A stretch of DNA of 64,000 nucleotides, taken from the NCBI GenBank assembly GCA_019426215.1, contig CM033403.1, forward strand, positions 7,400,012 through 7,464,011. The letters run 5' to 3'. Each line of letters begins with the position of its first letter. Position 1 is the first letter of the stretch. Positions 54,586 through 64,000 of this stretch are shown piece after piece. This stretch comes from Buddleja alternifolia (lineage: Eukaryota > Streptophyta > Magnoliopsida > Lamiales > Scrophulariaceae). Position numbers and translations under genes: made by a program. Below the pieces are notes generated by a model. That model saw only the letters and a list, made by a program, of their open reading frames with translations. It was not told the origin of the DNA and made no database searches.

Positions 54586-54951
54586 TGGTGTGATGGTGGT
54601 GGTGGTCGGTCAAGCCCCACTTTCCAAGTGTGAAGATGGGTTGGAGGTTGAAGGTTGTATGTTATATATATAGGTGTGTGTGACCGTGTAGTGCTCCACT
54701 TTTCTACTTTTTTTTTTATTATTATTTAATGTGAAATGAAAGTGGAATTTATTAATCATTGGTGTATTTAGGCAATTTATTAATTCAACTTCTCTCCTAG
54801 TGTCTAGTTAAATTTTGGTTCTATTCCTTTAATCTACATAAGATGTATAATATAATATCCCTCTTGAACATATGTTTAAGATCCTAGGTCATGTCCTAAT
54901 GCTTTAGATAGTAACTAGTCGACTAAAAAAAAAAAAAACTCGGGCATCACA
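54586..54951 (-). repeat. 3' LTR of Gypsy-2 (left), 5'-deleted
   Basis: It matches 61356-61716 nearly base for base, from TATATATGGTGTGATGG to CTCGGGCATCACA, with a longer T-run difference. Some 2.6 kb of LTR is missing on the left; the break falls in a TA-rich microsatellite. Confidence 0.88.
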
Positions 54952-54965
54952 TTCTCCCCTCCTTA
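54952..54965 (-). promoter_or_regulatory. Polypurine tract of Gypsy-2
   Basis: The minus strand reads AAGGAGGGGAGAA directly before the LTR start TGTGATGCCCGAG. Confidence 0.85.
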
Positions 54966-55135
54966 AAAGAATTTGGTCCCCAAATTCTCACCTGAGAACA
55001 ACTTCGGGTAGTGTCTTCGCATGTAATCCTCGGTTTCCCAAGTTGCTTCTTCTAGATTGTCGTGATTTTCCCATAACACCTTTACCATTGGGATGCTTTT
55101 AGTCCGTAGCTCACGCACTTTCTTGTCCACGATCT

Positions 55136-55735
55136 TTATCGGTTTTTTTTTTCTTCATAAGTCAAATTGTTCTGAATTGGTATTGCATCCACCTTGAGTA
55201 CATGTTCAGGATCGGGTCGGTATTTCTTTAACCTGCTTACGTGAAAGACATCGTGCAAACCAGAGAGTGCTGGTGAGAGTGCCAGTCGATATGCTACTTT
55301 TCCAACTCTTTCAAAGATCTTGAAAGGTCCAACAAATCTAGGACTTAACTTTCCACCTTTCTTAGGTTGAATGATGCCTCTCCAAGGAGATAGCCGCAAG
55401 AAAACCTCATCTTTGACGAAAAATTCTAAGTCTTTTCTTCTTTGATCGGCGTAACTCTTCTGACGACTCTGTGCAGCTTTCATTCGTTCCTGGACAATTT
55501 GGATTTTATCTATAGCTTCTTGTACCAATTTCAATTGTGGGAACGTTGTTTGTCCCTGATTTTTCCTCTTAGGAATCCATGTATCTCCAACTTCCCAACG
55601 AATTGGGGACCTGCACTTTCTCCCATATAAGGCTTCATATGGTGCCATTCCAATTGTGGCCTGATAGCTATTGTTATAAGCAAATTCTGCTAAAGCTAAG
55701 TATTGAGCCCAATTTCCTTTAAATCCAAAACACAT
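55136..55735 (-). CDS. Gypsy-2 integrase C-terminal part (open fragment)
   Basis: A 199-residue open frame. It starts after the third catalytic residue region, with NWAQYLALAEFAYNNSYQ and GMAPYEALYGRKCRSPIRW. The GPY/F module follows (FVGPFKIFERVGKVAYRLALS), then LHDVFHVSRLKKYRPDPEHVL. These are standard Ty3/Gypsy blocks. The ATG at 55735 lies mid-domain, so it is a preserved remainder of a longer frame and not a gene start. Whether a full chromodomain follows cannot be said; the frame stops soon after the HVSRLKKY block. Confidence 0.88.
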   Translation of the reverse strand: MCFGFKGNWAQYLALAEFAYNNSYQATIGMAPYEALYGRKCRSPIRWEVGDTWIPKRKNQGQTTFPQLKLVQEAIDKIQIVQERMKAAQSRQKSYADQRRKDLEFFVKDEVFLRLSPWRGIIQPKKGGKLSPRFVGPFKIFERVGKVAYRLALSPALSGLHDVFHVSRLKKYRPDPEHVLKVDAIPIQNNLTYEEKKNR

Positions 55736-56992
55736 GCTCGCAACATGTCTTCTAGTATTTGAATGACTATCTCAAATTGTCCATCCGACTGAGGATAAGT
55801 TGTCATGCTAATGACTAGCTTAGTTTCCAATGCAACATGTATGCTTTTCCAAAATTGTGAGAGGAATGAGAGGAACCACTGCTCAATGGTATGGATCTCT
55901 GGACTCTACTAAGGACAAGGTTAACTGAAACACCATGCCGTCTCACAATTTCCTTAACGTACCATCAAGCTAACTTAGAGAGGTTCTACCTCCCGGACGG
56001 GCAAGAAATGAGCTCATTTTGTGAGCCCATCCACAATTATCCCAATAGAATCATGGCCACTTGTAGCTTGGGGCAAATCAGTTATAAAGTTCGCTGTTAG
56101 ATATTCACCTTTCCATTCCGGTATTTTTTTTTTAAAGGTTGTAAGAGTCCAGAAGATCGTTAAGGTTTGATGTTTTGATTTCACTTGTTGACATGCAAAG
56201 CATCGTGAGACATAATTAGTGACTTGGCTGTTCAGATTGACTAATCAGTAATATTCCTTAATTCCTTATGCATCTCATTACTGCCAAGGTATATGGTCTT
56301 TTTCAAGCGACGAGCTTCATCAAGTATAACCTTCTTCACACTAGTGTCATTTGGTACATACACCCTATTTTAAAATATATCAGGTCGTCTTCCCAGATAT
56401 GAAATTCACGCCTATATTTCTTGAAGGGTCTTCTCTCTTAAGTTCTTAAATATAGATCTTTCTCTAGTGCAACTTTGATCCAAGAACATTGGGTTCTACT
56501 TTGATATTAGCACACAAGACGTGTAATCCAAATTCTTTTGTATTCCAAAAATTCACATCCTTCCACATCCTACATCCGTTATCCATTAATCTTGCAACAC
56601 TCCTTTTCTGACTTAAAGCATCTGCTTCTACATTAGATTTTCTAAGATGGGTTTGGATTCAACACTTGTAGTCTTCAAGAAGTTTCAGTCTCTTTGTTTG
56701 TCTCAAATTCAACTCTTTTTGAGAGAATAGATACTTAAAACTTTTGTGGTCGGTATGATGCTCCATACAAGTAATGTCTCCACTTTGTTATTTCAGAAAT
56801 AATGGAGGCTACATCCAAATCATGGGTTGGGTAGTTCTATTCGTAGGGTTTGTGTTTACGCTATACATACGCTATCTCTTTACCATTTTGCATAAGCATA
56901 CATCCAAGTCCCTCCTTAGAGACATCACCGTAAACTCCAAAATTATCATTTCCATTAGGAAGTTCTAAAATGCGTTGTTGTGAGCCTTTTCT
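55736..56992 (-). pseudogene. Gypsy-2 RNase H and integrase core, decayed
   Basis: In shifting frames one can read the RNase H end (MEHHTDHKSFKYLFSQKELN near 56760-56700, ADALSQKRSVARLMDN near 56620) and integrase pieces near 56100-55870, such as TDLPQATSGHDSI and AHFLPVRE. Stops and short deletions are frequent, and the expected length is not reached. Confidence 0.75.
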
Positions 56993-57830
56993 CTAACTCT
57001 TGGAAGCTTGACTTAGACTCATCATTCTATTCAACTTCATCTTCCTTTGAGTTAGTCGAGATAAATGTCCTGCTATCTTAGAGAAATCCTTGACAAATCT
57101 CCGATAGTATCCTGCTAATCCGAGAAAGCTTCTTTTTTTTTTTTTTTTTTTTGTGGCATTCTCAGGTCTTTTCCATTCCACAATAGATTCTACCTTCGAG
57201 GGGTCGACATAGATTCCATTACCCATAATCACATGACCTAAGAAGGCAACCTTAGTTAACCCAAACTCACACTTGCTAAATTTCACGTAGAGCTTGTTGT
57301 CTCTTAAGACTGGCAATACAATCCTTAAGTGTCGTTCATGATTTTCTTTGGTCTTAGATATAGACAATGATGTCGTTTATAAATATCACCGCAAGCGATC
57401 CAAATTAGAAGGTAATATACTATGCATAATATCCATAAGGGTTGTTGGGGTATTGGTCAATCCAACTGGCATTTCAACAAACTCATATTGTCCGTATCTT
57501 GTTTGGAAAGCGGTCTTAAGTTTATCTTCATTGTTAATTCTTAATTGATCATATCCTTGTTGCAAATCAAGCTTAGAATCTAACGTAGCTCCTTGGAGTT
57601 GGTCAAACAATTCTTCAATTCATGGAAGAGGACACTTGTTCTTGATGGTTACACTATTTAACCCCTGGTATTCTACACCTAACCCTAATGATCTATCTTT
57701 CTTCCTGCCAAATAACACTAGAGCTCCCCATAGAGACGTATTAGGTTCAATAAATCCTATCTGCACAACTTTAATAGCTAAGCTTTCCTTATATTGGAGT
57801 AGTTCCGAGTAAACGCTCGATGGCGAACTC
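56993..57830 (-). pseudogene. Gypsy-2 reverse transcriptase
   Basis: Read leftwards: [32 protein letters not shown], then open frame 57386-57610 (LDSKLDLQQGYDQLRI, FQTRYGQYEFVEMPVGLTN). The catalytic YIDD region near 57360-57375 is interrupted by a frame break, although minus-strand FINDIIVYI is legible, with N-D-I where I-D-D-I is expected. 56993-57367 follows ([42 protein letters not shown]). A run of 20 T at 57133-57152 encodes extra lysines in the conserved EIRSFLGL region. Confidence 0.87.
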
Positions 57831-58703
57831 CCTTCCCTATCTGTTGGTAAAGAGATTAAAATTCAGGAACTACAAATACTTATTTAATATTCACTTTATC
57901 TTTTGTCTTGTTAATCATGGAAGCTAAATAGTCTTCCCTTTCTTTCCAAAGTGTCTTTTGCACCACAACAACTGAAATGATAGGTGCTAAAGTAATCCTT
58001 ATGTTCTCTACTAGATCTGTAATCAACTTACCAGGTGCACAAGACTTCACAAACCTTGTAAGATAATCTATTAGGCATGATGATAAGACAACTAATCCAT
58101 TTCTAAAACATTGTCTTACTCTTGTATAGGTAGCACTATAAGACCAGTTGTAAAAGATTTTCCACTAATCATTATGTTACTGGACTTAAATCACTGAATC
58201 CATAACCATGCCACTATCCTTTCATGTAGTAACTTCTAAGTTAACTTTTATAGTACGATCAAAAATTAAAATAGTCATTTATAATCACCTTTCCTGTATC
58301 ACATCCAGAAATTATTCTGTAATATCAATAAACTATCACTGTACTCAAGAAACTACATGAAAGCTAATTTCCCACTCGCTTTCTCATAAGTAGGAGGTTG
58401 AGTAATTAATGTAATTCCTCTTGTTCACAAGAATATTCATCCTTCATTCTATTACACCTTTTCCGACTCAAGTGTCTCTTTGCAATCAAAGCACCTATAG
58501 TGTTTTATTCTAGACACGTTCCTAGCTCAGTCCTACAATTGTAATCAATCATCGCTTGGTCGGCCGCCCAAACAATGGTTTGTCACAATTTAAGTATTGA
58601 AACACTATATCTCCAACCTTATTATCATATCGAACTATCACTTAATACCTAAAACCATAGTCCGAGGAACCTATCCCGGAATAGCTCAGGCACTAGCCCA
58701 AGC
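57831..58703 (-). other. Gypsy-2 degenerate gag/protease zone
   Basis: Only about 0.9 kb separates reverse transcriptase from the primer site, where gag and protease would need about 2 kb. No zinc knuckle or D-S/T-G motif is visible. Deletion plus decay is the simplest reading. Confidence 0.5.
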
Positions 58704-58713
58704 TCTGATACCA
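58702..58713 (-). promoter_or_regulatory. Primer binding site (initiator Met tRNA), Gypsy-2
   Basis: The minus strand reads TGGTATCAGAGC two bases inside the right LTR. Confidence 0.9.
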
Positions 58714-59260
58714 TCTGTAACGCCCTCAAATTTAATCTTAAAGAATCCAACACGAAAGCGTCAACACGCCCTCAATTTAATCCTAAAGAATCCAACACGA
58801 AAGCGTTATCCTATCCTTACAGAAGTACAAACCAAATTCTGGACACAATTAAACAATTCATCTTATCGGGTCACAACCCCAATACATCAACTAAATAACT
58901 ATGCGAACTTAATATACATGAGTCAATCTACATCATTCACCTCTAGGATAGTCCGAGTTTATACTCCGATCCTTCAAGCTAGTTTCACTTCTCGACTTGC
59001 CTATAACTGGAAGGAAGAAAGTGAAGTACATAAGCAAAGGCTTAGTGAGCGCCAGTGTACGTGTGAAAGGTGCTTAAAATAGTTTTTAGACCCCAAAGTG
59101 ATAAATTAATAAGGTGAAAACAATAATAGTTTCTATTTTTCAAACGCTCATTAAAAAGGCGAGTAAGAATGACATTTGCGTTCAAGCAGTAGCTGGTATG
59201 ACACCAGGATCTTAGTATACATACGATAAAATTTTAAAACATGCATTTTTAAAAGTGTGC

Positions 59261-59400
59261 AGTCAATGTAAGTACCACGTACAAGACTCAATGCAAGTAT
59301 CATGTACAAGACGCAATGCAAGTATCATGTACAAGACTGAATGCAAGTATCATGTACCAGACTTAATGCAAGTATCATGTACAAGACATGTTTAAGTAAC
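59261..59400. repeat. 25-bp tandem repeat in the Gypsy-2 LTR
   Basis: Five units, with starts at 59261, 59286, 59311, 59336 and 59361, of consensus ATGCAAGTATCATGTACAAG plus a variable five-base lead (ACTCA, ACGCA, ACTGA, ACTTA). A more degenerate copy follows to about 59410. Confidence 0.88.
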
Positions 59401-61322
59401 ACGTACACGTCACACTTAAGCAGTAGGGGGCCATGTTAGCAATACTATCGCGTCCGATGATTTACCCATAGCACTTTGGGTCCCTCTGCTTCTTCCTTAT
59501 CACCCCTGAACACGCGGCTTAAAAGCCATCACCTTATACCTCCCCACGCAGGCTCGCGATGCCCGATTTGGTCATATCCGGAATATGCCACACGATAAAT
59601 GACCCATGCACCCTCAGAGCACTCCGTCCTAGGTGCATGGATCTGGACGTGGATAGCGGGAACTGTTTAAGACCGCAAGCCCATGCTTGACCGGCCGAAC
59701 CCTGCCCTATCCATCGCCCGACCTTGGGCCCAACACAACCACGCAAGATGAGACAAGTCACAAGAACACCATCACGACAAATGATCATGATACAAGAACC
59801 AAATGATGGAGTACTTCCACGAAATCCATAAAAATCGATGTTTATTTTGAAATCATGCTTGCAAAATATGCATTTGAAAAAGGTATGCAATCATGTATGT
59901 CACGAATGATTAAATGAAGCTTTTTGGCTCATGAAAGAATATTGAATCGAGCAATGTTTTTTTTCAGAATTTCATTAAAAGAATGTTTTCTTGAAATCAT
60001 TTTCACAAAACCTGCCTGGAAATTATTCTCGCAAGATATGTCTTTGAAACGTGCCAAGAAATGGTTAATGCAAAATGAGTCCATGATTTGATTTGAAAGT
60101 GTTGAAATTCATTTTCATGTGAAGTATTGAAAGCATGATGAAAGTATATAGATATACATACGACGTGCTCCTTCCAGTTTTGAAAGACATATAACTATAA
60201 TTTTGAGAGGCACTCACACTACGTCCAAGCTTATACGGCGTTGTCCTCGTTCGTCTCACCGACAACACCTGCTAAGCGAAATTATATCAGAAACTCATTT
60301 TCTAACTCGTCTAAAGTCTACCCAGGGTAGTCTATGAGGTCCTAATAACTATACAATCATGCACAACAAGTTACCTTAATGAAAACTAGGCTTAATTTCA
60401 ATCTTCCCCAAAAGGTCGATAGGAGGCATAAAAACAGATTTGTGCAGTTTTAGTGTATGAATTGTTAAAAATCATAAACTCAATAATTGTGGGTAAAAAA
60501 ATTTCCATAAATGTTCTAAATTTGTTAAAAGACCCTAGATAAATTTTTCAAAGGTAAATGGTCACTTGAAATGTGGCTATTTTACTCAAAACCAAAGTAA
60601 AATTGGGTTCATTTTTACTGGGGCAGTATTACTTTAAAATTCATATAAAATCACCATTTAATCGAATAAGCCCCAATTTCACACACAACAACCCCAATAC
60701 GTATGATTATCCCTTGTAAAATTTTGAAATCAAAATGAAGTTTGTAAGAACCCCAAATGATGTCTCAAACAAACATTTTGAAATCCCGTGAGGCTTCTGG
60801 CAGCCTATACTTAACAATTTCCATAATTCACATTACAACTACAAAAATCTCACAAAATTCCAGAGATATTGTAGACATGCAGTAACATGCACAGTAAAAG
60901 GTTTGAACTCAAATAACATTTCCTCATTTCGATACAATTCTTCAAAATCAGTAGCAGATTTAAAGACCCAACTTAAAATTGTCATGCATGTGTGATTTCT
61001 TCATTTAAGCCTTTAGGTTAGTTACTATAAATTGTAAATTTAAGCTTAAAACTCATAGATCTACTCTTCTAATACACATGCAATAACATTTTCAAAGCAA
61101 ATTTAGCCCCTACCATTACCTACTAATGTAAGCTCAAAGAATTACAAATTACCTTTAATGCTACCAACAAGTGTGAAGATGGTTGAGGTTGAAGCTAATA
61201 TACTAATTTATATCTATATATATCTATCTTGAATGGAAGGATGAAGAGAGGTTGAAGATGATGAAAATGGGGAAGAAGAGTTGAAGAGATGTATGCTTGT
61301 AAAAGAATGATGAAGTTAAGGC

Positions 61323-61325
<3 letters not shown>

Positions 61326-61357
<32 letters not shown>
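61326..61357. repeat. (TA)n microsatellite
   Basis: Uninterrupted TA dinucleotides within the LTR, just where the left LTR copy is broken off. Confidence 0.9.
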
Positions 61358-61359
<2 letters not shown>

Positions 61360-61716
61360 TGTGATGGTGGTGGTGGTCGGTCAAGCCCCACTTTCCAAGT
61401 GTGAAGATGGGTTGGAGGTTGAAGGTTGTATGTTATATATATAGGTGTGTGTGACCGTGTAGTGCTCCACTTTTTTTTTTATTATTATTATTTAATGTAA
61501 AATGAAAGTGGAATTTACTAATTATTGGTGTATTTGGGCAATTTACTAATTCAACTTCTCTCCTAGTGTCTAGTTAAATTTTGGTTCTATTCCTTTAATC
61601 TACATAAGATGTATAATATAATATCCCTCTTGAACATATGTTTAAGATCCTAGGTCATGTCCTAATGCTTTAGATAGTAACTAGTCGACTAAAAAAAAAA
61701 AAACTCGGGCATCACA

Positions 61717-62628
61717 ACAAACATATCACAAAGTAATAAAATCCCTGAACAAATCAACATATTCCAATAGACATACACAAAATCAACATCAAAGAAAAGG
61801 TAATCTAATATCAAAATACATATACTAAAGTCACATTTTTTGGCGAATACCTCATTGAAAAAGTTTCATTGTTTATGTTATTTTTTAACAAAATAGACAA
61901 CAAAGTTGTGCTGTAAGTGAGGTGCGAATATATATTAAAGTCAAAAAAGCCTTTTTCATTATAATAAGTCATCACCAAAAAAGAGTGTACCTCTTATAGA
62001 TGATATGAATCACATAACAAAGAATATCATGAAATGTTATGTATACTTCTTGGAACCTTAGCTCAAAGAAATGATATTAGCTACATTTTCCTATGCTCAA
62101 ACAATGTCAAAAAGACATCAATGATTAAAAGATACTCACACTAATTCTTTTTGATTTTATAACGACAAAATCCCCAATGCTTTTTCTTTTGTGGGTATGC
62201 TCAAATAGCTCGAAATCATCCACAGGGCGCTTCAATTTGTTTTCCTACAATTTTGACAAAAATGCAAATTAATGTTCAAAAGTATTGCACTAAAGAGATG
62301 AAAAATTTCTAAACTAAGCATACCAATTTTTGTCGATGCGCTTCACGAAGTATAGAACCACAAGTATGCTTCCCTGCCTTCTCGGTCATTCAATTCTGCC
62401 TTGCCTTCTCACATTTTTCTTCATAATCCTCCGTAGCCGAATGGTTTTGCACCAATTCATCCCATACTGATTTGTCCATCCATTTTGGGCTTCTACCAAT
62501 CAATTCTAAGATAACCATCATCATCTATGCGCCGCCACATCAAACTACGGTCTATATTCATGATTTCTGCATTAATAAGTAATTTTACGATATATTATGC
62601 AATTTCGCAATGACATACTATGAAACCT
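61717..62628. mobile_element. CACTA-1b: second copy of the CACTA transposase region
   Basis: It matches 50838-51746 collinearly with scattered substitutions and a few 1-2-bp gaps. It includes exons 1 and 2 of the minus-strand transposase-family gene and the introns. The last exon is missing because Gypsy-2 adjoins near the exon-3 acceptor. On the right the match ends at GAAACCTT, where LTR S2 starts. The source may be a second family member or a local duplication. Confidence 0.88.
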
Positions 62629-64000
62629 TGGTGGTCCCAAGTGGCATACGAAAGGGTCTAGAAGGGGAGAGTTGAATAGACCCTGAGGTCTTTTTCGACC
62701 TCACAAAGTTTTCGTATAACTTAAGAAATTTGAACGCTTGGAAGACTGAGCGCTTGGGTCAGACGCTTCAGAGTAGTTAACTTAGACTTAGTGATTTCAG
62801 CAGTTTACCAATGTAGGGCAACGCTTAGATCGCTTAATCAGGGTTAGCACAGCGGAAATAATTTTTAGCGTTCTTTTAGATAATTTAATCGCTTTGCAAT
62901 TTTATTTGTCTTTTTTTCAGAAGAATGTAATGTGATGAATATCAGACAATAAAATATAAATGACACAATAATTTGTAAGGTTCACTGGGTGATGTAATCC
63001 CAGCTACGTCCTTCTTCTCCTTTTTCACTTGGAGGAATTTACTATGATGATTATCAAAGAATCACACAGAAACTTCTACAAAATAGTAATGGATGAAAAT
63101 GATCTTGGGCTCCTTGATCACACAGACTTCAGCACCAATGAAGATCGTCTTCTTCAAGCTTCTCTCACTCAGAAATACTGCTTGAAAGGTTTCAACAGCT
63201 TTTCTCACTCAGATGAAAGGTTGAGGTTTGTCACTAGGGTTTGTTTTTTTTAGATAAGATCAAACAACTTGGAATATCTCAGTTGGAATTTGAATTTCTT
63301 CTTTGGAAGATGTTGGAGATATTTGTGACTGTTTGGAATGTAGATAAAAAGCTTGAAAGGTTTTGGCTATGGGGTTTCTAAGCTTTGTCAGAAAGAATGT
63401 ACGTAAGATTTTTGGCAATAATTTTCTCGTATATTCTTGTTGATGTCCTCCTTTTTTTTGTGGAGCAAGGTTTTTATAGGCAATTTCTTGGGATCTGTCC
63501 GTTGGACACATGTAGAAGCGTGCCTTTCACGTGGCGCGTGATCATACCTAAAGTCTGACATTCCTGAAAATTCGATGAATCCGATTGGACGGGAGCAGCT
63601 AAAACTCTGAAATTTCTGACAGTCTGGTCAAAAGGTGGCTTGTCCACAAGTCACAGTAGCTTATCACATTTAATGCTCTTATCAGGCATTTAATGCATTT
63701 GAATTTATTTCCCGTTGGAAATAAATGTCCATTGAATGATTGCATTTAAGTCCTTCATGACTTGAGGATTTATTTCAGGTGAATCTTACATCCATCGCTT
63801 GAGATAATTTGAGCGCTTGATCCATGTATCTTGAAATAGGTTCCTTTAGCGTTTGACGGACGCTAAGAGACAAATCTTCATCTCTGGTTGACTTCAGACG
63901 CTGGTCTTCAACTTCTTCTCTAATAGACTCACCTAGAATTCTACTAGCGATTCAGTTACTAAGACTTAGTCTAAAATCTACAAAGATAAAAATTACAAGC
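62629..64000 (-). repeat. S2: LTR of the S1 family, inverted, cut by window edge
   Basis: It starts TGGTGGTCCCAAGTGGCATA, the reverse complement of the end of S1, and follows S1 in reverse to AAAATTACAAGC at the edge (S1 about 41470). A TATA-like CCTATAAAAACC on the minus strand is near 63470-63482. The frames 63029-63253 and 63260-63511 lie within it and are not genes. Whether it is solo or part of a whole element is unknown. Confidence 0.87.

Larger units (their letters stand above)
54586..61716 (-). mobile_element. Gypsy-2: chromovirus-type Ty3/Gypsy element, deleted and decayed
   Basis: A 3001-bp 5' LTR at 58716-61716, Met primer site, pol remains on the minus strand, polypurine tract at 54952, and a 3' LTR of which only the last 366 bp (54586-54951) remain. 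Gag and protease are not recognisable. Large LTRs, the Met primer and the integrase tail suggest the Tekay/Del lineage. Right flank is the second CACTA copy. Confidence 0.88.
58716..61716 (-). repeat. 5' LTR of Gypsy-2 (right), 3001 bp
   Basis: It runs from TGTAACGCCCTCAAATTT to GGGCATCACA on the plus strand. Only its right 361 bp are duplicated at the left LTR. The rest is assigned from the TG end abutting the primer site. The short frames inside (58597-59082, 59534-59890, 60065-60268) are not considered genes. Confidence 0.82.

Noticed and set aside
59261..59410. CRISPR-like regular repeats
   Set aside because: The units are head to tail with no unique spacers, inside a plant LTR.

Overview
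The window is nuclear DNA of a plant, most likely a eudicot. It is AT-rich and almost entirely retrotransposon, with initiator-Met and Asp tRNA primer sites, Ty1/Copia and Ty3/Gypsy polyproteins, a canonical CACTA terminus, a Helitron and a plant secreted-peptide gene. I see no operon, rRNA, tRNA or CRISPR array. Names such as Copia-2 are local labels.

Layout. 1-1225: 3' end of a plus-strand Copia element (Copia-1) with its LTR. 1960-12043: relic element X, split by Copia-2 (2428-10747, minus strand), which has two LTRs, a Met primer site, an open gag and a broken pol. 12047-13200: decayed Athila-type LTR. 13674-19143: Copia-3 with 548/547-bp LTRs and target duplication CTATC, whose pol is destroyed. 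19898-22594: a gene island holding a retroposed poly(A) sequence with an 18-bp target duplication, a non-autonomous hAT element (20808-21808) and the one convincing host gene, a 73-residue precursor of a PIP-type secreted peptide (22373-22594).

23200-49586 is one nest. Gypsy-1 is a gag-only element. Its gag is split by Athila-1 (23972-29639, duplication AGCAC) and Athila-2 (30190-38108, duplication TATGC), and its 3' LTR is split by Copia-4 (38481-49586). Copia-4's reverse transcriptase is split by a solo LTR, S1 (41349-43112, duplication GTCTT). A CACTA terminus cuts the last bases of Copia-4's right LTR at 49587. 49587-54585: CACTA transposase exons, a beta-glucosidase gene fragment, three tRNA-like SINE modules and a 414-bp Helitron. 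54586-61716: Gypsy-2, a chromovirus-type element with a 3-kb 5' LTR and a truncated 3' LTR. 61717-62628: a second copy of part of the CACTA region. 62629-64000: LTR S2, an inverted relative of S1, cut by the window edge.

Function. Apart from the peptide gene and the broken beta-glucosidase piece, everything recognised is mobile DNA. Most elements are dead or depend on proteins supplied by relatives. The most unusual signal is a set of inverted repeats in the untranslated parts of four elements: loops are conserved while stems differ in sequence yet stay complementary, as expected for selected RNA hairpins.
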